From: Oscillospiraceae bacterium
GTDB taxonomy: Bacteria > Bacillota > Clostridia > Oscillospirales > Ruminococcaceae
Direction of reading: 5' to 3'
NCBI GenBank assembly: GCA_019424695.1
Contig: JAHYZA010000008.1
Coordinates: 1-64,000, forward strand
DNA: 64,000 nt
Shown here: in pieces, positions 1 to 6,956 of the stretch
Layout of the letters: every line of letters starts with the position of its first letter
Position numbering within the stretch: the stretch's first letter is position 1
Notes under the pieces: generated by a model
Database searches by the model: none
The model's input: the letters and a program-made list of their open reading frames with translations, nothing else
What the model was told of the DNA's origin: nothing
Position numbers and translations under genes: made by a program

Positions 1-2
1 AA

Positions 3-50
3 AAACAGGAATCGTTTGAACGATTGGCTGCTACATGGAATGTATTTTGA
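3..50 (+). CDS. 3' end of a probable tyrosine recombinase/integrase (partial)
   Basis: The window opens inside a reading frame whose last residues are KQESFERLAATWNVF followed by TGA. Many phage and conjugative-element integrases of Firmicutes end in a segment of the type 'KKESFxxLxxK', so this is read as the C-terminus of an integrase that starts outside the window. The catalytic domain is not visible. The next frame (1..78) is also open, so the assignment rests on a weak motif plus the adjacent repeats and the AT-richer composition. Confidence 0.4.
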   Translation, partial: KQESFERLAATWNVF

Positions 51-75
51 GAAGGACTTGGAGAGACAGATTGTC

Positions 76-116
76 TGACAGCAAAATTCTTGAAATGACA
101 GCAAATTGACAGCAAA
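76..116 (+). repeat. three TGACAGCAAA direct repeats beside the integrase end
   Basis: TGACAGCAAA occurs at 76-85, 96-105 and 107-116. They lie just after the presumed integrase stop, where attachment sites or recombinase arm sites usually sit. I infer an element end; the other end is outside the window. Positions 120-315 hold no gene I can support. Confidence 0.45.
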
Positions 117-318
117 CATACGAGAATCACGAAGCATTACAGGGCATCACGAATGAGGGAGTCTGCTGAAAAAACAGCACCGTGAAGCGCTACGAAGCGT
201 GACACAGTGAAACCAAGAAAAATCCCCACCATGAAGCCCATCGACTGAAAATATGAAGCATAGCCTTTCGTTCAAATACCTGGTATCTGTTGCCGGGCAG
301 AACGGGAAGGTTTGCCAG

Positions 319-352
319 AAACGAGCCCATACGTAAATGTATGGGCTCGTTT
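319..352. terminator. strong bidirectional terminator hairpin
   Basis: A perfect 14-bp stem (AAACGAGCCCATAC with GTATGGGCTCGTTT) encloses a 6-nt loop. It has A residues on the left and T residues on the right, so it can stop transcription both ways. It separates the element edge from the acetyltransferase that starts 33 bp later. Confidence 0.75.
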
Positions 353-384
353 GTTCGTATAAGGGGAACAGGGAAGGAGACCGT

Positions 385-849
385 ATGATGTGTGCGGAAA
401 AAACGATTCGATTGGTTGATGTGGACCCGGATACTTGGCGGCTGAAATTGAATGTGGCAAAAGCGCAGGAAAAGTATGTGGCAAATACCACGTTGATCCT
501 GGCAAGAGCGTATGCTTACCGGAAACAGCGAAGCCGTGCTTTTTTTATCTGCGTGAATGACATCCCGGTTGGCATGGGGTTGTATTATGATTGTCCGGAA
601 CGAGCAAGTTATGACCTCAGCCAGCTATTTATTGACGAGCGATACCAGGGCCGCGGCTATGGAAAAGCTGCTATGCGAGCGGTGCTGGATGAAATGAAAC
701 AGGACGGCCACTATAACAACGTTACACTGTGTTATATTGAGGGAAACGAGGCTGCCAAAAACCTGTATAAGCAACTGGGTTTTATAGAAGTAGGCCGTGA
801 TGAAGACGAGATCATCATGGAGCGGCCTTTGCCGGATGCAAAGCCTTAG
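385..849 (+). CDS. GNAT family N-acetyltransferase
   Basis: The 154-residue product is a single GNAT domain, expected to transfer an acetyl group from acetyl-CoA to an amine. The acetyl-CoA loop (motif A) is visible as RYQGRGYGKAAM at about residues 91-102, followed by NEAAKNLYKQLGF, the usual motif B, near the C-terminus. The start at 385 is chosen because GGAAGGAG lies just upstream; an in-frame ATG at 337 falls inside the terminator hairpin. The substrate cannot be told. Codon use is more AT-rich than the genes downstream and the gene sits by the integrase tail, which suggests it may be cargo of the element. Confidence 0.85.
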   Translation: MMCAEKTIRLVDVDPDTWRLKLNVAKAQEKYVANTTLILARAYAYRKQRSRAFFICVNDIPVGMGLYYDCPERASYDLSQLFIDERYQGRGYGKAAMRAVLDEMKQDGHYNNVTLCYIEGNEAAKNLYKQLGFIEVGRDEDEIIMERPLPDAKP

Positions 850-867
850 GCAAACCTGTATACGGCG

Positions 868-1083
868 TGCCAAGTGACTGTGGCACTTCGGGGAAAATTC
901 CTTCTATGGATTGCGGCAAAACCAAAGAAGGAATCCGCTCTGCCTGGCGAACGGTCGGCACATCTGTCACACTTTTATATAACGCCTCACCAGGTCCAGT
1001 CGGACACGGTGAGGCTATGCTTTTTTGCGGAACAATCAAGCAATGGAACAAAAAATGCTTCCCGTCAAAAAAATAAAGACGGG
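868..1083 (+). other. non-coding gap with several inverted repeats
   Basis: About 335 bp between the acetyltransferase and the surface protein hold no convincing gene. Visible are small stems at 868-885 (TGCCA/TGGCA), 897-934 (ATTCCTTC/GAAGGAAT), 984-1015 (GCCTCACC/GGTGAGGC with an inner GTCC/GGAC, followed by T6 at 1021) and 1061-1083 (CCCGTC/GACGGG, followed by a T-run at 1091). The last two look like intrinsic terminators. No known riboswitch class was recognised. Confidence 0.5.
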
Positions 1084-1086
1084 TGA

Positions 1087-1115
1087 TTGCCTTTTTTGAT
1101 AAAGTGTGATATTAT
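1087..1115 (+). promoter_or_regulatory. sigma-A promoter of the surface protein gene
   Basis: TTGCCT at 1087-1092 and TATTAT at 1110-1115 are separated by 17 bp. The predicted leader of about 65 nt carries a perfect ACGGG-GAAA-CCCGT hairpin with a GNRA tetraloop at 1154-1167, directly before the AGGAGG ribosome-binding site. Confidence 0.6.
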
Positions 1116-1185
1116 AACAAAGCGTGCGAAAGGGAACTTCGTGATATCCCGTCACGGGGAAACCCGTCAATAAGGAGGTATTTTT

Positions 1186-4100
1186 GTGAGGAAAAGAAAA
1201 TGGCTTGCGGGCTTGTTGGCCGTTGCCGTAGCGGTGACGACCCTGATGCCTGCGACCACCTTTGCAGAGGAAGAGCCGCTAAATCCCCAGCAGGGGCTTT
1301 CCGCGGCGGCGACCGGAGAGACCGCATCCCCGGTGGAAAGAGAAAGCGTACCGGAAGAAAAGTCAGCCCCGGAAGAGAAGCCGGTCCCGGAAAGTACACC
1401 GGAAACGGCTCCGGAACCGGTGCAGATGGCTGTCGCTGCACAGACGGTTCTTCTGGTGGAAGAGGCAGATGCGGCACAGCTCTGGGATGGTGTGACGGCA
1501 GACACGGCGTGGTATGACGCTGTGCAGCAGACCTATACCATCCACACCGCCGCAGAATTTGCCGGTCTGGCAAAGCTGGTCAACGAAGGTACCGCAACCT
1601 TTGCAGGCAAGACCGTTCTGCTGGATGCAGACCTGGATCTGAACGGGCAGGAATGGACGCCCATCGGCGGCGCGGATACCGGCAAGAACTTTGCCGGCAC
1701 GTTTGACGGGCAATCCCACACCATTTCTAACCTCAAAATCTCCAGAGCCCTATCGAACGTGAGCAGCAATAACAAGATCGGCCTGTTTGGCTCCGGAACG
1801 GCAGCCGCCAGAATACAGAATTTTACCCTGCACAACGCGGAGGTAACCGGCTGCCTGAATGTGGCAGCGGTGCTGGGCGGTTCCGGCGGTGCGGAAGCCC
1901 GGGTCAATAACGTCCATGTCACCGGACGTGTCAATGTGCACGGCTGGTGGTATGTGGGCGGCATTCTGGGCAAGGGATATTCCCAGATTGCCGGCTGTTC
2001 GGTGGAGGGCGATGGCCCTGAAACCTCTGCGGTTTCCATCACCGGCGGCTATGTCGGCGGTATTGTCGGCTTTATGGGAGAAGATAACAACGTCACATCC
2101 GGCTGTACCGTAAAAAATATCACGGTCAGCGGTGCCTACAACGGCATCGGCGGCATCAACGGAATTCTGCATTACGGCAACACCATTCGGGATTGCACGG
2201 TGGAAAACGTGGTTGTCTGGCAGACCGAGGTACAGGACGAAGACACTGGCCGGATCTATGTGGGAGCCTTTGCAGGCACCTATCTGGATAATGGGGGAAA
2301 GACCCCGCCGACCCTGTCCGGGTGTGACTTTACGGGCGCAATTTACAGCGGCCCGGACAAAACGGATGTGCTGGAACCGACCCGCTATGTGGGCAGTCTG
2401 TGGTATGGCGCGGAACCCCCGGCTACCGTGAACATCAGCGACTGTACGATTCATATGCCCCCCGTAGCACAGATCGGCAACGATACCTATGAAACGCTTT
2501 CCGCCGCGATCGAGGCGGCACAGCCCGGGCAGACCGTAACCCTGCTGCGGGATGTAACATTGGATGACAGTGCAACGGCAGGTCAGCCCGCTGTCCGCAT
2601 TGACAAGACCCTTACTCTGGATGGCAACGGACACACCATCCACGGCAACGGAATCACCGGCAGCAACACCCTTGTGGGCTTTCAGGTGGAAAGCGGTACT
2701 GTAACGTTCCGCAACATGACGCTGACCGACTTTGATCGTAATGTCAATGCGCCTTATGGTTCCGTTATCAAGATCGACGCCGGCAGCGATACCGCCAAAG
2801 TGATTGCCGATGGGCTGAACATCAGCCGATTTGCCCGGGATGCCTTCACTTTCAAGGCGGGCTCTTTTGAAATCCGCAACACGGTGATCGACTGCAAACC
2901 CGGCGAAGGCCGTGAAAAGTATCTGACCAAGGGATTGCAGATCGGTTTCAGCACCAGCCATGTGCAGGGATTGCTGGAAAACGTCCGGATCACCAATTCC
3001 TCCTCCAATTATACGCAGTGGTCTACCTCGGCTGTAGAGGTATACAACAACGCCGAAGTTACCCTCCTGGGCGGCAGCATCGAAAACTGCAAACAGGGTA
3101 TCTGGGTGGACAACTACTGGGCCGGAAGCAATTCCTACCCGACTTTGACGGGGGACAATGCCGTGACCATAGACGGCACCCGAATCACGGCTATATCCTA
3201 TGCGGTTCTTACCTACGGCCGGGAGGGGACCAAGACCCGTTCCACGGTGACCATCCGGGACGGCGTGTTCGACGGCGAGATCGTCACCAGCAATCCTTCC
3301 GGCCAGGAGCAGATCCTGATTACCGGCGGCAGCTTCTCCCATGATCCCACGGCCTTTGTGCCGGAGGGATACCAGGTGACCGGAGATGCCCCGTATCTGG
3401 TCAGCAAGATCCCCACCCCGGTGCCGACGCCGGACAGCACACCCACGGTTACGCCCTCTCCCCAGCCGCCGGCCACGGCAACCCCGGACCCGGGGATTGG
3501 CGCCACTCCGGTCCCCGAGGCGACCCCCGCCCCGGATACCGCACCGAAACCGGTAACCACTCCGGTCCCGACTGCTGCCCCCAGCCCTGCCGCCACGCCC
3601 AGCCCGGCGCCGGTCGTGCCTGCGGAAGCTACGCCCGCCCCGGCGAACCATACGCTGCGCCCGACGGCGGCCCCCACCAAGGAACCTGCAGCATCCGATG
3701 ATACGACTGCGGAGGGAAAAACGGTGGCGCAAGCGCAGCGCAACGAGAACAAAGCCGTGGCCGTTGTGGAGCGCAGCCAGCTCAGCACGGCGGTGGAGCA
3801 GGCCATCGGGGAAGCCCAGTCCGGAGGATCAGCCCCTGTGGTAACGGTGGAGATAACCGCCGCCGAAGGTGCGGACGCGGTGGAAGTGACGCTGCCTGTG
3901 GAGGCACTGAGCACACTGTCCGAGGAAGAAGACGCGGTCTTTACCGTGACCAGCGCAGTGGCCGAAGTGACCTTTGACCGACAGGCCCTGGCCGCCATTG
4001 CACAGCAAGCGGGCAATGAGGTTGTATTGGTGGTAAGTCCTGTCGCGCAGGAGAACCTGAGCCAGGCGCAGGCAGAAAACGTCAGCGGGCAGCCGGTCTT

Positions 4101-4509
4101 TGAACTGAGCCTGCAAAGCCAGGGCGTAACGATTTCCAACTTCCGGGAAGGCAACGCTACGGTCACGCTGCCCTACACTTTGGCAGAGGGACAGCAGCCC
4201 GAGGGTGTTGTGGTATGGTATCTTGCAGAGGATGGCGGAATCACCCCCTGCGAAACGACTTATAACGCAGACGGCGGCAAGGTGCGCTTTGTCACACCGC
4301 ATTTCTCCTACTACACAATCGCCTACGACGAAAGCCGTGTTCCGACCCAGCCGGAAAACGAAACTTCCGCAACGCAGGAATCTGCCGCAGAACCGGTCGT
4401 GACTCAGACCGACGCGGCAGGCATTCCGCTGCCGGTCCTTCTCGTAAGCATCGTTGTGGTGGTACTCCTTGCGGGACTGGCCGTATGGAAATTCCGCCTG
4501 AAAAAGTAA
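1186..4509 (+). CDS. large secreted beta-helix surface protein with Pro/Thr-rich stalk
   Basis: The 1107-residue product starts with a signal peptide (MRKRKWLAGLLAVAVAV, cleavage near TTFA-EEE). An acidic linker follows, then GLUG-like repeats and a right-handed beta-helix region rich in short G/N/T repeats (about residues 130-740). Residues about 745-850 form a TPxP-type stalk. A compact domain spans about 870-1050. The C-terminus is a membrane segment (LPVLLVSIVVVVLLAG) ending FRLKK. No LPXTG sorting motif is present, so it is probably membrane-anchored. The GTG start at 1186 has AGGAGG upstream. Adhesion or polysaccharide binding is inferred from architecture only. Confidence 0.8.
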   Translation: MRKRKWLAGLLAVAVAVTTLMPATTFAEEEPLNPQQGLSAAATGETASPVERESVPEEKSAPEEKPVPESTPETAPEPVQMAVAAQTVLLVEEADAAQLWDGVTADTAWYDAVQQTYTIHTAAEFAGLAKLVNEGTATFAGKTVLLDADLDLNGQEWTPIGGADTGKNFAGTFDGQSHTISNLKISRALSNVSSNNKIGLFGSGTAAARIQNFTLHNAEVTGCLNVAAVLGGSGGAEARVNNVHVTGRVNVHGWWYVGGILGKGYSQIAGCSVEGDGPETSAVSITGGYVGGIVGFMGEDNNVTSGCTVKNITVSGAYNGIGGINGILHYGNTIRDCTVENVVVWQTEVQDEDTGRIYVGAFAGTYLDNGGKTPPTLSGCDFTGAIYSGPDKTDVLEPTRYVGSLWYGAEPPATVNISDCTIHMPPVAQIGNDTYETLSAAIEAAQPGQTVTLLRDVTLDDSATAGQPAVRIDKTLTLDGNGHTIHGNGITGSNTLVGFQVESGTVTFRNMTLTDFDRNVNAPYGSVIKIDAGSDTAKVIADGLNISRFARDAFTFKAGSFEIRNTVIDCKPGEGREKYLTKGLQIGFSTSHVQGLLENVRITNSSSNYTQWSTSAVEVYNNAEVTLLGGSIENCKQGIWVDNYWAGSNSYPTLTGDNAVTIDGTRITAISYAVLTYGREGTKTRSTVTIRDGVFDGEIVTSNPSGQEQILITGGSFSHDPTAFVPEGYQVTGDAPYLVSKIPTPVPTPDSTPTVTPSPQPPATATPDPGIGATPVPEATPAPDTAPKPVTTPVPTAAPSPAATPSPAPVVPAEATPAPANHTLRPTAAPTKEPAASDDTTAEGKTVAQAQRNENKAVAVVERSQLSTAVEQAIGEAQSGGSAPVVTVEITAAEGADAVEVTLPVEALSTLSEEEDAVFTVTSAVAEVTFDRQALAAIAQQAGNEVVLVVSPVAQENLSQAQAENVSGQPVFELSLQSQGVTISNFREGNATVTLPYTLAEGQQPEGVVVWYLAEDGGITPCETTYNADGGKVRFVTPHFSYYTIAYDESRVPTQPENETSATQESAAEPVVTQTDAAGIPLPVLLVSIVVVVLLAGLAVWKFRLKK

Positions 4510-4526
4510 TCACATATTGTAAGTGA

Positions 4527-4577
4527 AAAGAGCCCCCTTGCACGGCCGCAGAATTTGCGGTGGTGCGAGGGGGCTCT
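4527..4577 (+). terminator. terminator of the surface protein gene
   Basis: A long stem pairs AAAGAGCCCCCTTGCAC with a near-complement ending GAGGGGGCTCTT. It lies 18 bp after the stop codon. Confidence 0.75.
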
Positions 4578-4623
4578 TGCTTACAGCAAGGCTGCTGCCC
4601 TGACGGTGGTCGGCTTCTGAAAG

Positions 4624-4661
4624 CAAAAAAGTTTCCGCCCTGCCATCGGCAGAGCGGAAAC
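4624..4661 (-). terminator. terminator of the small multidrug-export-like gene
   Basis: On the minus strand GTTTCCGC and GCGGAAAC pair around an inner CTGCC/GGCAG stem (4631-4661) and are followed by a T-run (the A6 at 4625-4630 on the plus strand). Confidence 0.7.
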
Positions 4662-4693
4662 TCTTTTACTACAGCTTTATGAAAAAAGGGAAC

Positions 4694-5173
4694 TCAGGCC
4701 ACCACAGCGCCCAAAGCCGAGAAACCGGCCACGCTCAGGGCACCCATGATGCAGCCGGCCAGCAGCACACCGCCCATGCAGGCCAGTACGCTGGACTTGA
4801 AGTCCATGTCCAGCAGGCTGGCGGCCAGGGTGCCGGTCCAGGCACCGGTGCCCGGCAGCGGGATGCCCACAAAGAGCAGCAGCGCCCAGGGCAGGCCGCG
4901 GCCGGCGGTGGCCTTCAGCTTTTCGCCGCCGCGATGGCCCTTCTGCAGGCAGAAGGTGAAAAACTTGCCGATGACCGGCTTATCGGCGCCCCACTCCAGC
5001 ACTTTGCGGGCAAAGAAGAAGATGAAGGGAACCGGCAGCATATTGCCGATGATGGCCACAAGGTAGACGCTCCACAGGGGCAGACCCAGGCCCACCCCTA
5101 CCGGGATTGCTCCGCGCAGCTCGATCAGCGGCACCATCGAAATGAAGAAAACGTACAGATAATTTGTCAGCAT
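4694..5173 (-). CDS. small multidrug export family membrane protein (COG2426)
   Basis: The 159-residue protein has about four hydrophobic segments. It shows the family's conserved N-terminal part, SMVPLIELRGAIPVGV (about residues 12-27), and the loop PLPGTGAWTG (about 105-114) typical of Sm_multidrug_export (PF06695) proteins. The family's transport role is poorly established, so the name should not be taken as function. It is monocistronic, with a promoter at 5219-5247 and a terminator at 4624-4661. Confidence 0.8.
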   Translation of the reverse strand: MLTNYLYVFFISMVPLIELRGAIPVGVGLGLPLWSVYLVAIIGNMLPVPFIFFFARKVLEWGADKPVIGKFFTFCLQKGHRGGEKLKATAGRGLPWALLLFVGIPLPGTGAWTGTLAASLLDMDFKSSVLACMGGVLLAGCIMGALSVAGFSALGAVVA

Positions 5174-5218
5174 CGTGAAACCTCACAGTGTTAATTTCTA
5201 TTGTACACAACAGGCTCT

Positions 5219-5247
5219 ATTATACAGGATTGCGGCGCATTTGGCAA
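5219..5247 (-). promoter_or_regulatory. sigma-A promoter (minus) of the 4694-5173 gene
   Basis: On the minus strand TTGCCA (5247-5242) and TATAAT (5224-5219) are separated by 17 bp. Confidence 0.7.
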
Positions 5248-5310
5248 GCAAAAAACAACGGTACTGCATCGGTTGTTTTTGGTAGCCCTGCCCAAAAACC
5301 GGGTGGGGCC

Positions 5311-5338
5311 TTGCGTTTTATGGCAGGTATGGTATCAT
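5311..5338 (+). promoter_or_regulatory. extended -10 promoter similar to the pflB promoter
   Basis: TTGCGT at 5311 and TATCAT at 5333 are 16 bp apart, with TATGG just before the -10 box. The 33 bp from 5311 match 28 of 33 positions of the pflB promoter at 6874. Confidence 0.6.
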
Positions 5339-5405
5339 TATACAATACGGTTTTATACCGGTGACCCAATCTCAGGCGGATCGCCGCCGGAAGGGAAGGA
5401 CCCGT

Positions 5406-6626
5406 TTGACCAAAACAACAAAACAACGTGCTTTGTGGGCCACTGCGCTGCTGGCGCTGCTTCTTTTTGCCGTAGCGATGGCCTGGCTCCATTACCAGCA
5501 GCTCTGTTCACCGGGCGGCGGCAATGACCCCTACACCTCCGACCTGGGGCAGCACCTGGCCTTTGCCCAAAAGGGCATGATCTATTCCACCACCTCGCTA
5601 CTGGTGGGGCCCGCCTATGCGTTGGGCGGCCGGTGGGGCATTGCAGTGTTGCTGGCCCTGTTCCATCTCGCGGCGGTGGCTGTGTTCGCCTGCGGGCTGC
5701 GCCCGGCTCTGCCGCAGTGTTCCCTGCCGGGGCGGTTGCTCATCAGTCTGGGGGCGAACTTCGCTCAGGCGGTCTGGATGCCCCGGGGCGGATACTGGTA
5801 TCAGGGTACGATTATTGGTACGGTGTACCACAACACCACCTACATTATGCTGGCGCCCTTCGCCCTGTTGGCGGTGCTGGCCTTCTATCGGGTCTGGCGC
5901 AGCATGAACGGTAAGCTGGACCTGCATGCCTGGCTTGGGTATACGGTCTTGCTTACGCTGGCCACCAGTTTTAAAGCCAGCCTGGTATTTGCCTTTGCCC
6001 CGGCATTGTTGCTGCTTCTCATCGCGGACCTGGTGCACACCCGGGGCAAGAATCTGTGGCAGGAAATCATCCTGGGCTGCAGCGTGCTGCCCAGCATCGG
6101 GCTGTGCCTGATTCAGGCCAACGTGCTGTTTGCCGATGCGGGCAGCGGGATGAATCTCATTTTTCTGGCAGACTTTGACCGCCACAGAATGTTGTGGGGG
6201 CCGTTCAACGAGGCCGCCCTGCTGGGGTTGCTGCGCTCCCTGGTATTTGTGGCGGCGGTGGGCATCCTGCTGGGCCGCCGGGCCTGGAAAAATTTCCGGT
6301 ACCGGTTCAGTCTGCTGGTGTTTGGCGTGGCCATGGCGGAAGCGCTGCTCTTTGTGGAAAATGGGGAACGCCTGTATCACGCCAATCTGTGGTGGGGGCC
6401 CTTCATCTGCTTCTGGGGGTTTCTGCTGGAATCGGTCAACGTTTGGCTGCGGGCCTGTGTGGACTGGAAAAACGGCGCCCGCGACGCCCGTTTGGGAGCC
6501 AGGATCTCGGTATGCGGCGTGGCTTTGGCCTGGCATATCGTGAGTGGAATCTGCTTCCTGGTTCTGCTTATGCAGGGCAAATCCTACAATATTCCCATCC
6601 AGACGTATCATTTCCTCTTTTTTTAA
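5406..6626 (+). CDS. multi-pass membrane protein of unknown function
   Basis: I do not recognise the family. The 406-residue protein has an N-terminal membrane anchor (RALWATALLALLLFAVAMAW), then about nine further hydrophobic segments. Polar loops hold charged/aromatic patches such as DPYTSDLGQHLAFAQKG. This layout resembles polytopic glycan-assembly proteins (GT-C or DUF membrane proteins), but no catalytic motif is clear. The TTG start at 5406 is preferred because GGGAAGGA precedes it; the alternative GTG at 5361 has no ribosome-binding site and overlaps the promoter. A terminator (6638-6680) follows. Confidence 0.6.
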   Translation: MTKTTKQRALWATALLALLLFAVAMAWLHYQQLCSPGGGNDPYTSDLGQHLAFAQKGMIYSTTSLLVGPAYALGGRWGIAVLLALFHLAAVAVFACGLRPALPQCSLPGRLLISLGANFAQAVWMPRGGYWYQGTIIGTVYHNTTYIMLAPFALLAVLAFYRVWRSMNGKLDLHAWLGYTVLLTLATSFKASLVFAFAPALLLLLIADLVHTRGKNLWQEIILGCSVLPSIGLCLIQANVLFADAGSGMNLIFLADFDRHRMLWGPFNEAALLGLLRSLVFVAAVGILLGRRAWKNFRYRFSLLVFGVAMAEALLFVENGERLYHANLWWGPFICFWGFLLESVNVWLRACVDWKNGARDARLGARISVCGVALAWHIVSGICFLVLLMQGKSYNIPIQTYHFLFF

Positions 6627-6637
6627 AACATGACTTC

Positions 6638-6680
6638 AAGCGGCGAGAAGCCTCCGACCGGGGAGATTCGCCGCTTTTTT
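6638..6680 (+). terminator. intrinsic terminator before the pfl region
   Basis: AAGCGGCGA (6638-6646) pairs with TCGCCGCTT (6668-6676) with an inner CCTCC/GGGAG stem, followed by a T-run. Confidence 0.75.
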
Positions 6681-6689
6681 ATTTGCTGC

Positions 6690-6718
6690 TTGACAGTAGG
6701 CGCGAAAAGTGATATGGT
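6690..6718 (+). promoter_or_regulatory. upstream promoter P1 of pflB
   Basis: Consensus TTGACA at 6690-6695 and TATGGT at 6713-6718 are 17 bp apart. The start point would fall at the edge of the inverted repeat at 6727. Confidence 0.65.
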
Positions 6719-6726
6719 ACCCTTAC

Positions 6727-6748
6727 AAGGTTAGCTAGAACTAACCTT
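6727..6748. promoter_or_regulatory. operator-like inverted repeat AAGGTTAG-N6-CTAACCTT
   Basis: A perfect 8-bp inverted repeat with a 6-bp spacer lies 8 bp after the -10 of P1, where a bound repressor would block initiation. The same GGTTAG-N6-CTAACC core recurs at 10121-10138. The half-site resembles the GGTTAG of DtxR/IdeR iron boxes, but the spacing differs, so the regulator is unknown. Confidence 0.6.
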
Positions 6749-6873
6749 GCGGGCGCTGGGGGAAAGGAGGACCAGACACACAAGATCCCGTCAAATTGTT
6801 GCTATAACAACATACAAATTCATACCAATTTGCTATGCTATAGAAGCAGGGGAAACAAAACGAAAAAATCCTC

Positions 6874-6910
6874 TTGCGTTTTTTTGCAGATATGGTATCA
6901 TAATATCTGC
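6874..6910 (+). promoter_or_regulatory. proximal pflB promoter P2 with overlapping palindrome
   Basis: TTGCGT (6874) and TATCAT (6896) are 16 bp apart with an extended -10. An inverted repeat, GCAGATAT (6886-6893) and ATATCTGC (6903-6910), spans the -10 box, a classical repressor position. About 125 bp of non-coding sequence lies between the 6727 repeat and this promoter; it contains an unused AGGAGG and no convincing ORF. Confidence 0.6.
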
Positions 6911-6956
6911 GTGAACACCAGATATGGAATGTAAACCATCGAGAAGGAGTACGTTT

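Noticed and set aside
265..300. tRNA-like GTTCAAATACC sequence near the element edge
   Set aside because: No flanking T-stem, anticodon arm or acceptor stem could be found, so not called as a tRNA or tRNA fragment.
1154..1167. GNRA hairpin before the surface protein gene as a riboswitch
   Set aside because: A single small stem-loop; no match to any aptamer I know, so left as a leader hairpin.
1750..3732. 660-codon frame antisense to the beta-helix gene
   Set aside because: Arg/Gly-rich shadow with no start signal; the sense frame has a signal peptide and coherent architecture.
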